A stretch of DNA of 64,000 nt from Oxytricha trifallax (GCA_000711775.1 ARYC01017575.1:1-64000); one strand, 5' to 3'. Shown: positions 1 to 11,322, counted from the first letter of the stretch. Notes: generated from the sequence alone by a model not told the origin. Program-made: numbers and translations.

Positions 1-1441
1 GTAAGTAAACTAGGAGGATTTAAGGAATCATTACTAGATGGCCACTAAATATAGACTCTTGGCCAGATCACACTTGAGATCTACACTGACTATACCTAAT
101 CAGAATTAGAACCTTAAGGTATGCTCGAAAGAGCCCCTTTAATAGATATGAAGAAATTAGAATAGAAAGTAATAGAGAACCATAAAATGAAAGACTCACT
201 TCCAGTCTTTGGATAGCATACTTAGCTTTAAGCTATAGTGCCTCGATGGTAACTCAAGATCATGAGGAAAGAAAAGGAGCAGCAGCAAAAAGAGCTAAAG
301 CTGGCTCAGGAATCTCATAGACTAAGGATGTCTGAAAAGCTAAACTGCTAGCAGATTATGAAGAGGCTTGGCATTTCATACTATAAGTTAAGAAGGTACC
401 TTAACAATCCGTTAAAAAAAGCGAACTTTTGGAATCTTAAGTAAGTTAATAGAGGCAAGTATAAGAAGCTGCACAGCAGGGCTCGCACTCATATAGGTGA
501 ATATGCTTACTTATGACTAAGTGCCTATCTAAATATCAGATATACAGAAAAGCTTAGTGTCAAAGATCCAGCTTCACTGTTCAAAGTAGATGATTCGAAG
601 GTTCCTTAAGAATGAACTAATGATGACACATAAGTAAGTTAAGTAGATAACGAACCTTCATAACAATAACAGTAGTAAGCTTCAACGCTAGTATGCAGCC
701 TAACAATTCATACTCTTTCTTTGTGAAGGCAAGAGAATTATTAACATTGATGAATCAGTATTGCACTAGACTGATGAGAGAAGAAGAGGCTGGACAGCTC
801 CCTATGTTAAGAATAGGGTTACAAAATCTTAGAGGCTTAGTCAAATGAACCTGATTATTGGAGTTTCAAGTACTGGAGAGTTGTTCTACACTGTGAATAG
901 GGGAAGAACTAATCAACACTCATTTATGTACTTTATGTGCAAGCTTGCACTTACATTAGATGATATAGATTTGGAGTGGAGAAAGAATACTGTTATCATG
1001 ATTGATAACGCTCCCTATCATCATAGATCGTAAGAAGTAATGGCAAAGTATGACAATCTTAAATTACCACTCATGTTTCTTGGGCCTTATCATTACAGGC
1101 TTGCTCCAGCAGAGCTTATGTACTCTTGGATTAAGAACAGAGACCTGAATCCCTTAAATACAAGAGCCTAATCAAAGTAAGTTATGATAAAATTACCCTT
1201 ATAGAGGTTATTGGGCCGCCTTTATGAAAGAGCTTGGCATGAATATAAGTAGAATAAATCAGAATCTCGTAAGAAGATGTTACTATCATGTGTTAACTGC
1301 TGCTTTGGAATCTATATCACTTAAAGACTTGTGACGGTATAAGCAAATATATCCTTAAAAAGAAGATAAATTATTATTAGGTATAAAACAATAAAATCTA
1401 AGAAAAAAAACTATGTTTGTTTATAAAAATTTTAATCTTGA
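1..1441 (+). pseudogene. Decayed Tc1/IS630-type DDE transposase, 5'-truncated by window edge
   Basis: With TAA/TAG as Gln, frame 1 is open from the window edge to a TGA at 516-518 and contains a helix-turn-helix-like stretch (CQQIMKRLGISYYKLRRYL, about 346-402). The homology then continues in frame 2 up to TGA at 1439-1441. Frame 2 carries a DDE triad: IIDES-like D at about 749 (NIDES), second D in MIDNAPYH (about 1001-1024) and E in LAPAELMYSWIKN (about 1094-1132). This order fits the Tc1/mariner-IS630 DDE superfamily. The change of frame between about 470 and 518 breaks the gene, so I call it a pseudogene; an unrecognised intron or IES there is the alternative. It is not similar enough by eye to the TBE transposases at 44, 49 and 57 kb to be the same family. 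Terminal repeats were not found; the left end lies outside the window. Confidence 0.75.
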
Positions 1442-2470
1442 AAATCTATTTCAAATATATCATTAATAAAGAATTAAAATTTTTAAATTCTTGTTTCAAA
1501 GAATAGTAATTTCCATAAAGCATTTGAAATTATTTTAATAACTCCCTTTTTCATTTGTATTTGAGCAAGATAAATATATAAATTAAATACAATGTTATTT
1601 AGAGGAAATTTAATAAAATAGCTTAAAATATATTATGCTAACAAATTTAAAGCATTAAAGATTTTTATATTAGAAGGAAAATTAAAATATTATTTATAAT
1701 TACTTTCTATTTAATTACATTTAAAAGTAAGATTAAATTTAAAATTTGTTTCTATTTTGCAATTAATCAACAATTTCTATATGAAAATTATAAAATAACT
1801 AATAGAAATAAATATGAGAAGTATATTTTATATAAAATTAAATTTTATAAAAGCATTTAATTGATAAATCAATTAACAACTTGTTTATTTAAGTTAAATT
1901 ATTCTTAATCGATAGGTTTAAAATATATTTGTATATAACATATATTGCTTCTAAATTTTGGCCAATATTCATAAATTTTATAAATTTCTAAGTTAGATAA
2001 AGATAATAACTTAATGATAAAAGAAAGAATAATTTTAAAGTATAAAATTTTAAGTTTTAAAATTAAAAATTAATTTTTTAATTAATTCAATTAAATTAGA
2101 TTAAAAATCTAAAATTGCCTAATTTGCCCCTATTGGTTCTTAAGTTGAACCTTAAACTTCCTTAATCTCTTTGAATTATTATTCAAAGAATAATAAATAA
2201 AATTTAAAATAAGTCCTATTATGATAGGCAAGGATGGAATCGATTACTATTCGGTATAGTAAGCCAATTAAAAATTAATTTTAAAATCAAAATAAAATTA
2301 AAATTAAATTGTAAAATTTAAAAATACCTACTCTAAAATAATCAAAACCCCTAGCCTAAAATATAAGTTGCAATGCAGCTTTATAAATAAATAAATTATT
2401 CAAGGAACTACCTTTAATTAAATAATCAAGCATAAATTTTGTAAGTAAAGTCTCTTTGTATCGTAGTTAT
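1442..2470. other. AT-rich non-coding DNA
   Basis: No open frame with protein-like composition on either strand. One small island at about 2210-2270 has two short hairpins (CCTATT/GATAGG-like and TTACTAT-TCGG-ATAGTAA), unassigned. Confidence 0.6.
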
Positions 2471-2479
2471 ATTCCCCTA

Positions 2480-2695
2480 AGAGTTTGGTAATGCCGACCC
2501 GAGGGCAGCGTAAATACGTAAACTCAGAGTTTGTTGTAGCCTCCAAAATAGACTTGCGTTAAATACCAAGTTCTAAGCTACAATGTAACGAGCAGAACGT
2601 AAGTTACCCCCCTTGAGAGAATAGTTGCTTATAGCAGCTCACCTGATCAGTGAGCAGTGTTCTTCTAGGTACCAAACTCTTTGGATCCAGTTTTT
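2480..2695 (+). ncRNA. Candidate structured Pol III-type RNA, family unknown
   Basis: A GC-richer island of about 215 bases in AT-rich DNA. A perfect 10-bp closing stem joins GAGTTTGGTA (2480-2489) to TACCAAACTC (about 2671-2680). Inside are successive hairpins: TGCC/GGCA near 2492-2507, AAACT-CAG-AGTTT near 2519-2531, GTAGC/GCTAC spanning about 2536-2581, GTAAC/GTTAC near 2585-2607, TGAG/CTCA near 2614-2641 and CTCAC/GTGAG near 2638-2654. A T6 run follows at about 2691-2696, as expected of an RNA polymerase III terminator on the + strand. I looked for hallmarks of SRP RNA, RNase P/MRP, U1-U6, 5S and telomerase RNA (no C4A4-type template) and found none convincing. That it is an RNA gene is inferred from folding only. 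Confidence 0.5.
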
Positions 2696-2696
2696 T

Positions 2697-4328
2697 CGTA
2701 CTTTTGCATTTAAACTTTTTTAAAATTTTTTTAGGAATAAATTTGGATTAATATGAAGAAGAATGATTGAATTACAAATTAGAATTGTAAATTTAAGTAA
2801 AAATTGTGATATTCCAACAAATCAATCTTATTTCAATTCGAGAATCAATTGTAAAATCAATAAATATTTGTATACAGAATTACAAATATATCAATACATT
2901 CACTATTCAATTTTATTTCAAATTGAAATATATCTCAATATAATTCAGTACTTAACTGATTGCTGATAGTTTATAAATTGAAAAAATATAATTAAATATA
3001 AACCTCCAATAAATAATAAAGGTAAGTATTATTTTCATTCTATATGAAAAATTAACAATTATATTGCCAATTTTAGTATTTTTAGTATTTTTTATTTTAA
3101 GATCTTTGAAACATTTTAAATAAAAAGTTATATATAATGATCTTGTATAATTAATCTATATGAAATAGATTTTTAAAGGCAAAATATTATAAAATAGAAT
3201 ATTAAAAAGTACAAAGCTGAATGAAAGATTGATTTTATATTTTTACTATAAACAGATAAAAATTGTAATCATAATATTGGTAAGTGTGAGAATATAATCA
3301 CTGCTATATTTTGTTAATGATAAAGTTTTATATATAAATTTAAATTTAAATTTTCTTTGAATAATTCAAAGTATATATTTAACTTATAGAATTTTCAATT
3401 ATATATAATTTTATTTATATAATCTTTTTTATTTATTTAGTTATATATTTCAAAAGATCCTCAATTTATGTGAATAGGTAGCTTTATTACTTAAATAATC
3501 TTATTTTTTTATTTTATAAAGTAAGTCAATCATTTTAAATTAAAAATTCTAACTTATAGATATTGATATATATAACTATATTATTACTATGAAAATTTGA
3601 CAATGTATTTTCCAATCTTTACTTGAATTTAAAATTAAAAAATAATTAGTTTATAGAGTCAAATATATTACCTGTATTTAAGAATCAATGTCTGAAATTT
3701 ATAACTCCAAATTGAAATTTCTTTTTGATTATAGATAAGTAAGAATGTTTAGAAGTGAAATATTTGTGATTGATTTCTCCAAATTTAAGATTGGAAACAA
3801 TCAATCATCAGATTAATTTGTGAATGAAAGAAGATGCAATCTGATATTGACATGATCAATTTATTTGCAATCTTAAAATATCATGAGAATCATTTCTAAA
3901 TTTCATCAAATTTTAAACAAATGAATAACTATAAATAAATAAATGTACCTTATATATAAATTTATATAAATATTCTTTAAAATGAGAATTACAGATAAAT
4001 ATATTGATTCTATAATTTTTTTTATTTTATATATAAATTTACTCTAAAAATATCAATAAATTATAAAGATTAGTTATTTTGTACAAAAATATGACTATAA
4101 AATGAAGTATATTCAAATAAAAAATTGAGTACATTAAATTTCATTTGCATATAGAACGGAAATTTATAAAAACTTTATATATAATTTATAAATCAATATA
4201 AAATAATGTTATTACATTTTCTTAGGATTGCAATAGCTTTGCATATAAAATTGATAAATTTCATTGTTTAAATGGAATTAAATTTAGCTTAATTTAAATA
4301 AGCTTAACATTAAATGCTTATAGCCCTT
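2697..4328. other. AT-rich non-coding DNA
   Basis: Very AT-rich; no convincing gene. A 67-codon frame at 2763-2966 has low-complexity I/Y/N/Q composition typical of random AT-rich sequence. Confidence 0.6.
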
Positions 4329-4387
4329 CAAAACCCCAAAACCCCTGCTCGATTAAACTTGGGATTTTATTGCACTGGTTGGAAATA

Positions 4388-4719
4388 ATGACCGCAGGCA
4401 AGAGAGACATGAAGTCTACGCTTTTGCAGGAATTGAGAGCTAAAGCAAGTGTACATGAACGAGACTATGGTCCTTTGAATTCCACCATAGTAGTTAAGTT
4501 TTAAAATTTAATAGTATTAATAATTTAATTAAAATTTGAATTAAGGAAAAGAGGGAGGTTCAAAACGAGTGCCCCATGAACCTTGCAAATGACGCAACTC
4601 AGCTCACAGATGTCAAAAGTAGGGTAAGGACCACATATTCTTCATCTACGCACTGTGCTCTATCCAATGGTAAAGTATGGGACCGAAATAAAATTCGAAC
4701 TTTTTTCCCATATTACTGA
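4388..4719 (+). CDS. Small unknown protein (94 aa) inside the telomere-capped segment
   Basis: Starts at ATG 4388 (MTAGKRDMKSTLLQEL) and ends at TGA 4717-4719. The frame is interrupted by a 47-base AT-rich block flanked by the direct repeat TTAAG (4494-4498 and 4541-4545). Removing it with one repeat gives an in-frame join (..STIVVKEKREVQ..) and 94 residues. The same block could be a short intron, because GTAGTT or GTTAAG can serve as 5' site and AATTAAG as 3' site; both solutions keep the frame. The choice matters: an intron would suit an integrated macronuclear chromosome, a pointer would suit a germline locus. The product is basic and Ser/Thr-rich in its C-terminal half. I do not recognise the family. 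Confidence 0.5.
4494..4540. other. Candidate IES (pointer TTAAG) or short intron
   Basis: 47 bases, almost all A/T, between direct repeats TTAAG at 4494-4498 and 4541-4545 inside the small CDS. Removal keeps the frame. Confidence 0.5.
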
Positions 4720-4857
4720 TCATTGGAAACTGCACTTTGAAGGCCCTATAATAAGTTAAATTGTGAAGTTTGGAATTTCGCTATTTATCGATATTAAATC
4801 ATCACTATACCAACTTATACATTTATCACGCATATATGTATTGGGGTTTTGGGGTTT

Positions 4858-5445
4858 ATATATAAAAAAAAAAATAAGTTTATAATATTTATATTTATTT
4901 ATTAAGCATTAATAATAAAACTTTTAAATTAAAAAATATTTAATTTTTCTTTATAAATAAAGGTAAATAGAAACGGGACTTAAGCAGAGTTCGAAAATAA
5001 TTAAATATATGTTTTAATATTTAATCATATTTAATTATAAAAGTTCACTCGATCATATTTATTTTATTGTTTTTGCAATTTTTAAATAAAATATTTAATA
5101 TTATCATATATTAATTTATTTAAATAAAACCTGCAAAATGAAGTAAATTTAAATAAATTGATTACTTTGTATTTATAATTTAAAATGGTAATTAATCTAT
5201 AAATAAATAATAAATAAACTTCATTATAAATGGAATTTTTTATTATTATTTTCTTTTTTTTTACATTTATCGAAATCTGTGATGCAATGTTGTGGCACCT
5301 TAAATATATATATTTTTGATTAAATTATTTTAAAGATATATAACTATTATTAAAATTATTAAAAATTAAATTATTTACCACGGTTTAATTAATATAAAAT
5401 TGTAATTATTTAGATTATAATGATAATTATAAAAATATTGTATTA
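4858..5445. other. AT-rich non-coding DNA
   Basis: Starts with an A-run after the telomeric cap; no ORF or structured island seen. Confidence 0.6.
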
Positions 5446-5856
5446 TTGAAGGAATACATTCGAAATTGGGAAAATAATTTTAATTAAATTAGTTAATCAT
5501 CAAATTATTGGCAGTTAAAGTTCTAAAATTTAAACGATCTTGGGCTTGTTATAGAGTATTCAAAATTAGCTGGACTTTATTATAGGCGGTACTATTTTAT
5601 CGCATCCTTGGAGCGAGATAACTCGACTTTAATGTGGAGGTACAATTTAATGAATTTATAGGTGTTTAATTAAAGTCGAGTTATCTCGCTCCAGGGATGC
5701 GATAAAATAGTACCGCATATAATAAAGTCCAGATAATTTTGAATACTCTATAACAAGCCCAAGATCGTTTAAATTTTAGAACTTTAACTGCCAATAATTT
5801 GATGATTAACCAAATTAATTAAAATTATTTTCCCAATTTCGAATGTATTCCTACAA
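5446..5856. mobile_element. Foldback MITE, copy 1 (411 bp, TA-flanked)
   Basis: A nearly perfect palindrome with arms of about 190 bases around a loop near 5640-5665. The ends read TTGAAGGAATACATT and, inverted, TTGTAGGAATACATT. It is flanked by TA on both sides (5444-5445 and 5857-5858). The inner arms share a GC-richer core with the other two copies (for example GGAGCGAGATAACTCGA and its complement). There is no coding capacity. TA duplication plus long inverted repeats suggests a non-autonomous Tc1/mariner-type element. Copies at 6922-7328 and 20923-21337. Confidence 0.9.
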
Positions 5857-6921
5857 TATTCAAATTATCTAATCACATAAAGCACTTTCCATAAAAAAAA
5901 ATTGAACTAAATCAAGGCTAAACGAAGGGAGGATATCATTTTTCTCTCAAATAATTCCAATTATTATTTTGCATATTTTCGTATTACTTGATTGAACCTT
6001 TTTTGATAGTAAAATATTATTTTGTGAAATAATGTAGACTTTATTTTATTATTATAATTCAAAATTATTCAGATAGATTCAATTTAACTTTGGTATCTTA
6101 ACTATTCAAGAATATTTCTAATTTATAAGTTCTATTTTTTTCTCTTATACAACTTATAAATTTGTTGCACAATTTTCATTATAAATGCAATTTCTAATGG
6201 AATATAAAAAAATTATCTATTAATAATTAATACAAATGCTTAAATCAATCTGCAACTCTTCAAAATTAAATATTCATAATTTAACTATAGAAAAGAAGTT
6301 ATATAAATAAAATACCTTATATCAAAGTTAGATTTAAATTGAAAGCTCTCATTTTATATATTACTAGTTTATCAATTTTTCTAATCTCATGAATGTTTAT
6401 TTCCAAAAAAATTAATATTACGCCTATTTGATTTGTATATAATTTATCAGAATAAAAAATGAAATATTTTTATTCATTAAAATTAAAATCTCTTTAAACT
6501 TAATTGTTACTGAAAATTTGATGATTATTTAGAGTGAGAAAACTTGTAAAATTGTATTATATGTGTTTGATAGCTTTATTATAATAAAAGTAGTATGATT
6601 CAATTTAATACTCAAATTTATAAATAATGAATTATCAATAATTGAGGAGCAGAATAAATTTGTATAAAAATTAGATTTAGAAATAAAAAAGAATATATAA
6701 ATAATTGAAATATTGCAAAAAGTGCTATTTAAAACTAATTTAAAATTTTTAATTTCATACTATGATTAAGTTAAGTTTATTTTTTTGGAATATATTAAAA
6801 TCTCTGTTTATATAATATTATATTAAATTACACTTTAACGATGATAAAAATACAGGATAAATTAAAAATCTTTCTAATTGAAAATTTTAAATTTAAAAAT
6901 ATTCCTTTTTCGAAAGTAAAA
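5857..6921. other. AT-rich non-coding DNA
   Basis: Between two MITE copies; no supported gene. Confidence 0.6.
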
Positions 6922-7328
6922 TTGTAGAATTAAATTTGAATATGAAATTTAATTATAATAAGAATAGTATCAATTAAAACATTATTTACAATTAAATTTG
7001 CAAATTTAAACGATCTTGAGCTAATTTGATATATAATTCAAAATTAGCTGGACTACATTATTAACGGTGCTATTTTGTGTCATCCCTCGATAGAGAACTC
7101 AACTTTAATGAGGGGATAATATATCGAATTTAGAGGATTTAATTATAGTTTAGTTATCTCTTTAAAGGTGATAAAAAATAGCACCATTAATAATAAATTC
7201 TAGCTAATTTTGAATTACCTATCAAATAAGTCCAAGATCTTTTAAATTAGTCAACTATAACTGCAAATAAATTAAATATTAATTAATTTAATTAGAATAA
7301 TTAAAAAAATTCAGATGTATTCCTACAA
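6922..7328. mobile_element. Foldback MITE, copy 2 (degenerate)
   Basis: Same family as 5446-5856. The right end CCTACAA (7322-7328) followed by TA is intact; the left end (TTGTAGAATTAAATTTGAA) is diverged. The central core (AGCTGGACT..., GGTGCTATTTTGTGTC...) is recognisable but mutated and the arms no longer pair perfectly, so this is an older copy. Confidence 0.8.
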
Positions 7329-7659
7329 TATTAAACTATTTAAATCTTTGTTTTATCTGAGGCTTATTAATAATTATATTTAATATATCAAATTCTTTAA
7401 TGCTTAAATTAAACCATATTGTATGCTATTATTTTCATAACCTTCCGAAATTTTGAAAAATATCATAATTTGAAAACTTAAATTAAATTTTAGCACTATT
7501 TGTACGAATTAATTCAATGATTATATTATTTTTAAAATAACTCGCCGAATTTAATAAATTAATTTCTTTATTTTTATTTATATAATAAATATTTCATCAT
7601 AAATATAAAAAATGTATTTGATATTTAAATTTAATTTATATAATAATTATTTAATGTCA

Positions 7660-8211
7660 TCAAGTGTAACTGATTATCTAGATTTCTCAATTTCTCTCAT
7701 TTCTTCTCTATTCCTCTCAAATTCTTATTTCACAATGGCAAAATCCCTCATTTAATCCATCATCTTTTGAGAAATTTCCTTCTTGAAACGCTCTATATGA
7801 GTGTATAATTCACTGAATGCAGATGCTGCTGTTTGCTTGTGAGAATCGAAGTTAGTAGTAATAACAAATAATAATAAAATAACAAATTATAGTAAGACTC
7901 TCAAATCCATTTGCTAAATCTTCAATATCAGCCCATGTAATATTTTGATAAATCAAGTATTAATTTTTAAAAATAAAACTATTTGCTTAATTTATTTATA
8001 ATTTTCCATGATCTATAAGACTCAGCTCTTTTAACTTTGGCAATTAGATCAGGATCATCTGAAAAATCAGAGTAATCTAAGTCTCTATGATACCTCAATA
8101 AAAACGATGCAAAATCCAACGCTAAGTCCTGTTCAGATTCAATATGTGCTATAAATTAAATTTTTTATTTTTGACTTCAAACTTACAAGCAATGATTTGA
8201 TCTATGCGCAT
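7660..8211 (-). CDS. Small coiled-coil protein, unknown function
   Basis: ATG at 8209-8211 (MRIDQIIA), then an intron at 8149-8186 (GTAAGT...TTATAG). Exon 2 encodes an acidic stretch ending ..AESYRSW. A 73-base AT-rich block follows, with pointer CATGG at both ends (plus-strand CCATG at 8006-8010 and 7933-7937); removing it gives YRSW-ADIEDLANGFE in frame. A further intron before about 7835 probably uses a TACTAAC-like branch site and ends CACAAG. The last part is a clear heptad-rich helix (SAFSELYTHIERFKKEISQK and following). No TGA closes the frame near 7630-7660, so the last segment may lie elsewhere or continue past a further IES; the 3' coordinate is approximate. Tail-to-head with the SCP2 gene on the same strand, possibly on one nanochromosome. 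Confidence 0.55.
7933..8005. other. IES with pointer CATGG
   Basis: 73-base AT-rich block, repeats CCATG at 7933-7937 and 8006-8010 on the plus strand. It lacks GT..AG ends for the minus-strand gene, and removal joins the reading frame exactly. Confidence 0.75.
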
Positions 8212-8361
8212 CTTCCTTATTATAAGTCTATTATAGTATTAAATTATAATGTATTTATAAGTGAAAATACACATACAAAGATGAAAATGATATGAAACTT
8301 TAATAAATATCTATTATGTAAGATAAGATATCTCTGCAAGAATAGTCTTCTGAGTTTGTTT

Positions 8362-9109
8362 TCAGAGTTTGGCGTCCTTGGGGATGACATCTGGGGTGAA
8401 CTTCATAGCCTTTGCCATGTTGCCCTTGATCTTCATCTTACCCTATATTTGAATATTGTTAAGATGTTTGTTTATTAGAAAAATTGTATATGCTGATTAA
8501 TTAATTGCATATTGAATCTTGCTTTGTTTTGAATGAAAATAGTCAAAAGATTTCTTTAACTTTAAGGATAAACTTACAGTCATGAAGGCGTTTTGTGGAT
8601 TTAAGGTGCCTGCAACAAGTGCCATGAAGTCTTCATCGAGCATGGTGAAGGTAGCATCTGGCTTATCTCCCTTACCAGCAGTCACGGAACCTAATCATTT
8701 AATTAAGTTACTGCACAAAAATTAAATAAATAGAATAAAGTGATCAATTTAGAGTTATGACGCATTTAATGCAAACATAATGACGTTGATTCTTTTTAAA
8801 TTAAGTTGTGTATTTATTTTTATGGCAGATTCGTGATATCTATATGATTACATTCAATTACTTATATTAATTTAAATTCTCGCATCATTATTATGGTAGA
8901 ACAATCACAATATATTCTCATAAAATATAGCATGCGAGTAACTTACCATTGCCGTCCTTGAGGTTGATTGTGTAGAGAACTGGTTGAGCGTCCTTGGTTG
9001 GCTTGATTTCGAAGAGGAAGATTGCTCCAACTTTGGCGACGATGTCCTTGCCGTGTGATTCTAGGGCAGGCTTCATTTTTTCGAAAAGTTCAGCACTCTT
9101 GATTGTCAT
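8362..9109 (-). CDS. SCP2-type sterol carrier protein with C-terminal AKL
   Basis: Three exons: 9109-8947, 8690-8578 and 8442-8362. The introns start GTAAGT and end TTAG or ATAG. Total 118 residues, the usual size of a stand-alone SCP2 domain. Visible family features: N-terminal helix (SAELFEKMKPALESHGKDIV), the strand segment IFLFEIKPTK..YTINLKDGNG, the DATFTMLDEDFMALVAG stretch and the GKMKIKGNMAKAMKF helix typical of SCP2 (GKLKIKGNMGLAMKL in the family). The protein ends ..KDAKL, a type-1 peroxisomal targeting signal. SCP2 domains bind fatty acyl-CoA and sterols and act in peroxisomal lipid metabolism. No IES interrupts it: both gaps are conventional introns, so the coding region probably lies in one MDS. 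ATG 9107-9109 is the only start giving the full domain. Confidence 0.93.
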
Positions 9110-9525
9110 TTTTATTAATTAATGGGCTTTAAATTAGCATATCAATGCTTAAAATAATAGTCAAATATTTATACACCTACTCATTTTTATTTTAATGTAT
9201 TTTAATAATTATAATGTAAAGATATTGTCATTTTTAAGTATTACTTTAACTAAATGTCAATTAATATGTCAAATTAAAGATCATTTAAATAATCTAATTA
9301 TCTTTAAAACTCAGATAGACTTGATTACATTATAGGTAAAACCTTAAATATTTTAACTTTAATTTAAATTATTCTTCACTCTAATTCAAAACTTGAGTAA
9401 AAACTCTCTTTGACATCTCTACAGCTGTTGTATATAATTACGTCACAGCCTATTCGAATATTATTTCTTTATTTATTACTATCTTCTTGTTTTATTATAC
9501 ACATCTAGTTTTTGTTCTCCTACTA

Positions 9526-11322
9526 TCACTTAAATAGTTTAATAATTATTGAAAAGAGATATATTTATTCTTGGTACCTAGTATTATAAAACTATTCAAT
9601 ATTTTTTTTACAACAATATTAACTTTAAGAAAATTCTTTGTAGTCAATGAGCATTTTGGTGCATCCCTCAAACAATTCATACTTTTCTTTAATAGTATTT
9701 TGTTAGTTCAACACCTGATAAACAATAAATTCCACAATCCAGCGATTTTTGTCCCCAGACCCACTTTTACTTGAATTTTGATTGCTGCTTTGATTTAAAT
9801 CTTAAGTCAATTGTGGTAGTTAAAGAGTTGATTATTAATTTTTTTATTTATATGGGCTGTAAAGACTTATACTTTTAGAGGATTGAGTTTTGGTAGTAGG
9901 ATTGTTTTAGGCATTAAGGTTATTGAGATAAATTTGGTTTATTTTTATGCTGAATTCATAGTGCAAAATGTCTTATTATTATTCTTGGTCCAATTCTTTC
10001 ACATTAATTCTTTCCCTTGTAACAATGAATGGAGAAGTATGTGAAGGCACTAGGTTTTAAAGTTTGTGATAGAAATCATCAATAAGTCCTTATCTAACAT
10101 GATCTCCCTAATCTATCAACCACTTAACTTCTAAGGATTTAAAAAGAAAAAATTTAAATAAATATAAATCTTTTTTAATTTATAAATACCTGTAATATTT
10201 TGTATAAAATACACAGCTATTCTTTGCTTTAGCTCAATGATATAATTCTTCAAAGTTTCGATTTCAATTTCAGCGTCTTTTAATTATCTAAGTAATTCGA
10301 GAGAAGTTTTGTTGGCTTTATAAGTCTTTGCCTCTTAAACCTCTAATTTCTATTATTATTATTTTTAATATAGTAATTATTATATATTCTAAATCATTTT
10401 ATATGTAAACTAGTTTACTCTAGGAGATAGTCACTTGCTGTCTCAAGGTCTCTTTGGATTTTAGCCTTGCTCTCACTTAACTTTCCAATGATATCATTAG
10501 CTGTTTGAAGTTATCTCTCAACATCTTCTTTTCTCTGGAGTTCTTGCCTTAATGCTTCTATTTCTGCAGTTAGCTGTAAGTTTCTCTCGGTTTACATTTG
10601 AATAGTTTAAATTATAAACATATTATACAATATATTCATTCATGATTTATAATTGATGGGAGTAACATTAAATTCAAATAAATATATTTTTTTGCATAAT
10701 TAAGACCTTAAAATATAGTGATATTCTTCTAGCCTAGATCCTTCTCAAGTTCATATCTTTCCATCTTAACCTTGTCTAGTTCGCTTTGTAGACGTTTATT
10801 CTCCATTATCAAAGTTTCCTGGAATTTTTAGTTTTTCTAGGATTCTTCAAGAGCTCTGATGGAGTTTAATCTCAATTGCTCTTGCATTAACAAGCGAGAT
10901 TGTTCAGATTCTTATTTAAATTATAAATTAATCATAAAAAATATTTAAATTCTGATGTCAGTTATTTAAAACATTTTACTGTTTATAATTAATCATTAAT
11001 TAAATTCTCTTAGTTAATCTCTGACCATTTGGAGATCTTCCCTCACTGAATCAATGACTTTGATCTTTTAATCTTAAGCCACAATAATAGTCTTTAAATT
11101 CTCGATTTCAATCTCTTTCTCTGTCAACCCGAAGAACAACTCCTTGGGGTCTTGTGATTGTTGGTTTTATTGAGATGCTTGTAAGTTAGATTAATAATTA
11201 TAATTATAAATTTGATTAAATTTATAAGAAAAAATAACAACTAAGTTTCTTTGGTGAGGAGAGCCACCCTTGTTTCTCATGGTTGAAGCCTTGGAAGGCG
11301 AAATATCTGCGTTTCTGTTCAT
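9526..11322 (-). CDS. Coiled-coil protein (~480 aa), four IESs and one intron
   Basis: ATG at 11320-11322 (MNRNADISPSKASTMRNKGG), TGA at 9526-9528. Four AT-rich blocks, each bounded by a short direct repeat, break the frame: AACTTA (11182-11241), AATTTAA (10916-10999), ACTAT (10602-10714) and TAGAG (10341-10417). Every join is in frame. One GT-AG intron lies at 10131-10189. The product has a basic Ser/Pro-rich head, then roughly 230 residues of almost continuous heptads (for example ENLKTIIVAQDQKIKVIDSV, RQELQRKEDVERQLQTANDI) and a C-terminal 200 residues rich in Q/N/S with a final charged domain. The layout resembles basal-body or cytoskeletal scaffold proteins, but no specific family could be named. 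Divergent from the 11517 gene, sharing 194 bases of upstream DNA. Confidence 0.8.
10341..10417. other. IES, pointer TAGAG
   Basis: 77 bases; plus-strand repeats CTCTA at 10341-10345 and 10418-10422. Join gives ..DYLLE-VQEAKTYK.. in frame. Confidence 0.75.
10602..10714. other. IES, pointer ACTAT
   Basis: 113 bases; plus-strand repeats ATAGT at 10602-10606 and 10715-10719. Join gives ..GQKNIT-IQMQTERN.. in frame. Confidence 0.7.
10916..10999. other. IES, pointer AATTTAA
   Basis: 84 bases; plus-strand repeats TTAAATT at 10916-10922 and 11000-11006. Join gives ..DQLREF-KQESEQSR.. in frame. Confidence 0.75.
11182..11241. other. IES, pointer AACTTA
   Basis: 60 bases; plus-strand repeats TAAGTT at 11182-11187 and 11242-11247. 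Join gives ..HQRNL-QASQQNQQ.. in frame. Confidence 0.7.

Larger units (their letters stand above)
4329..4857. other. 529-bp segment capped by inverted C4A4 telomere-type repeats
   Basis: The left end reads CAAAACCCCAAAACCCC (4329-4345) and the right end is the inverted equivalent GGGGTTTTGGGGTTT (4843-4857). The sequence just inside the two caps is different and unlike the TBE terminal repeat, so this is not a short TBE derivative by terminal sequence. The interior is GC-richer than both flanks and encodes a small protein. The size fits the smallest macronuclear nanochromosomes of spirotrichs, which carry exactly this repeat at both ends. The simplest reading is a captured or re-integrated telomere-bearing chromosome, or an unusual telomere-bearing transposon-like unit. 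No target duplication is evident. Confidence 0.7.

Noticed and set aside
2480..2695. Telomerase RNA
   Set aside because: No C4A4-type template sequence inside the structured island.
2763..2966. 67-codon ORF after the RNA candidate
   Set aside because: Low-complexity I/Y/N/Q composition expected from AT-rich DNA; no flanking signals.
4560..4725. tRNA or snRNA in the telomere-capped segment (hairpin AGGTTCA/TGAACCT, T6 run)
   Set aside because: No cloverleaf, no consistent A/B boxes, and the region is better explained as the second coding part of a small protein.
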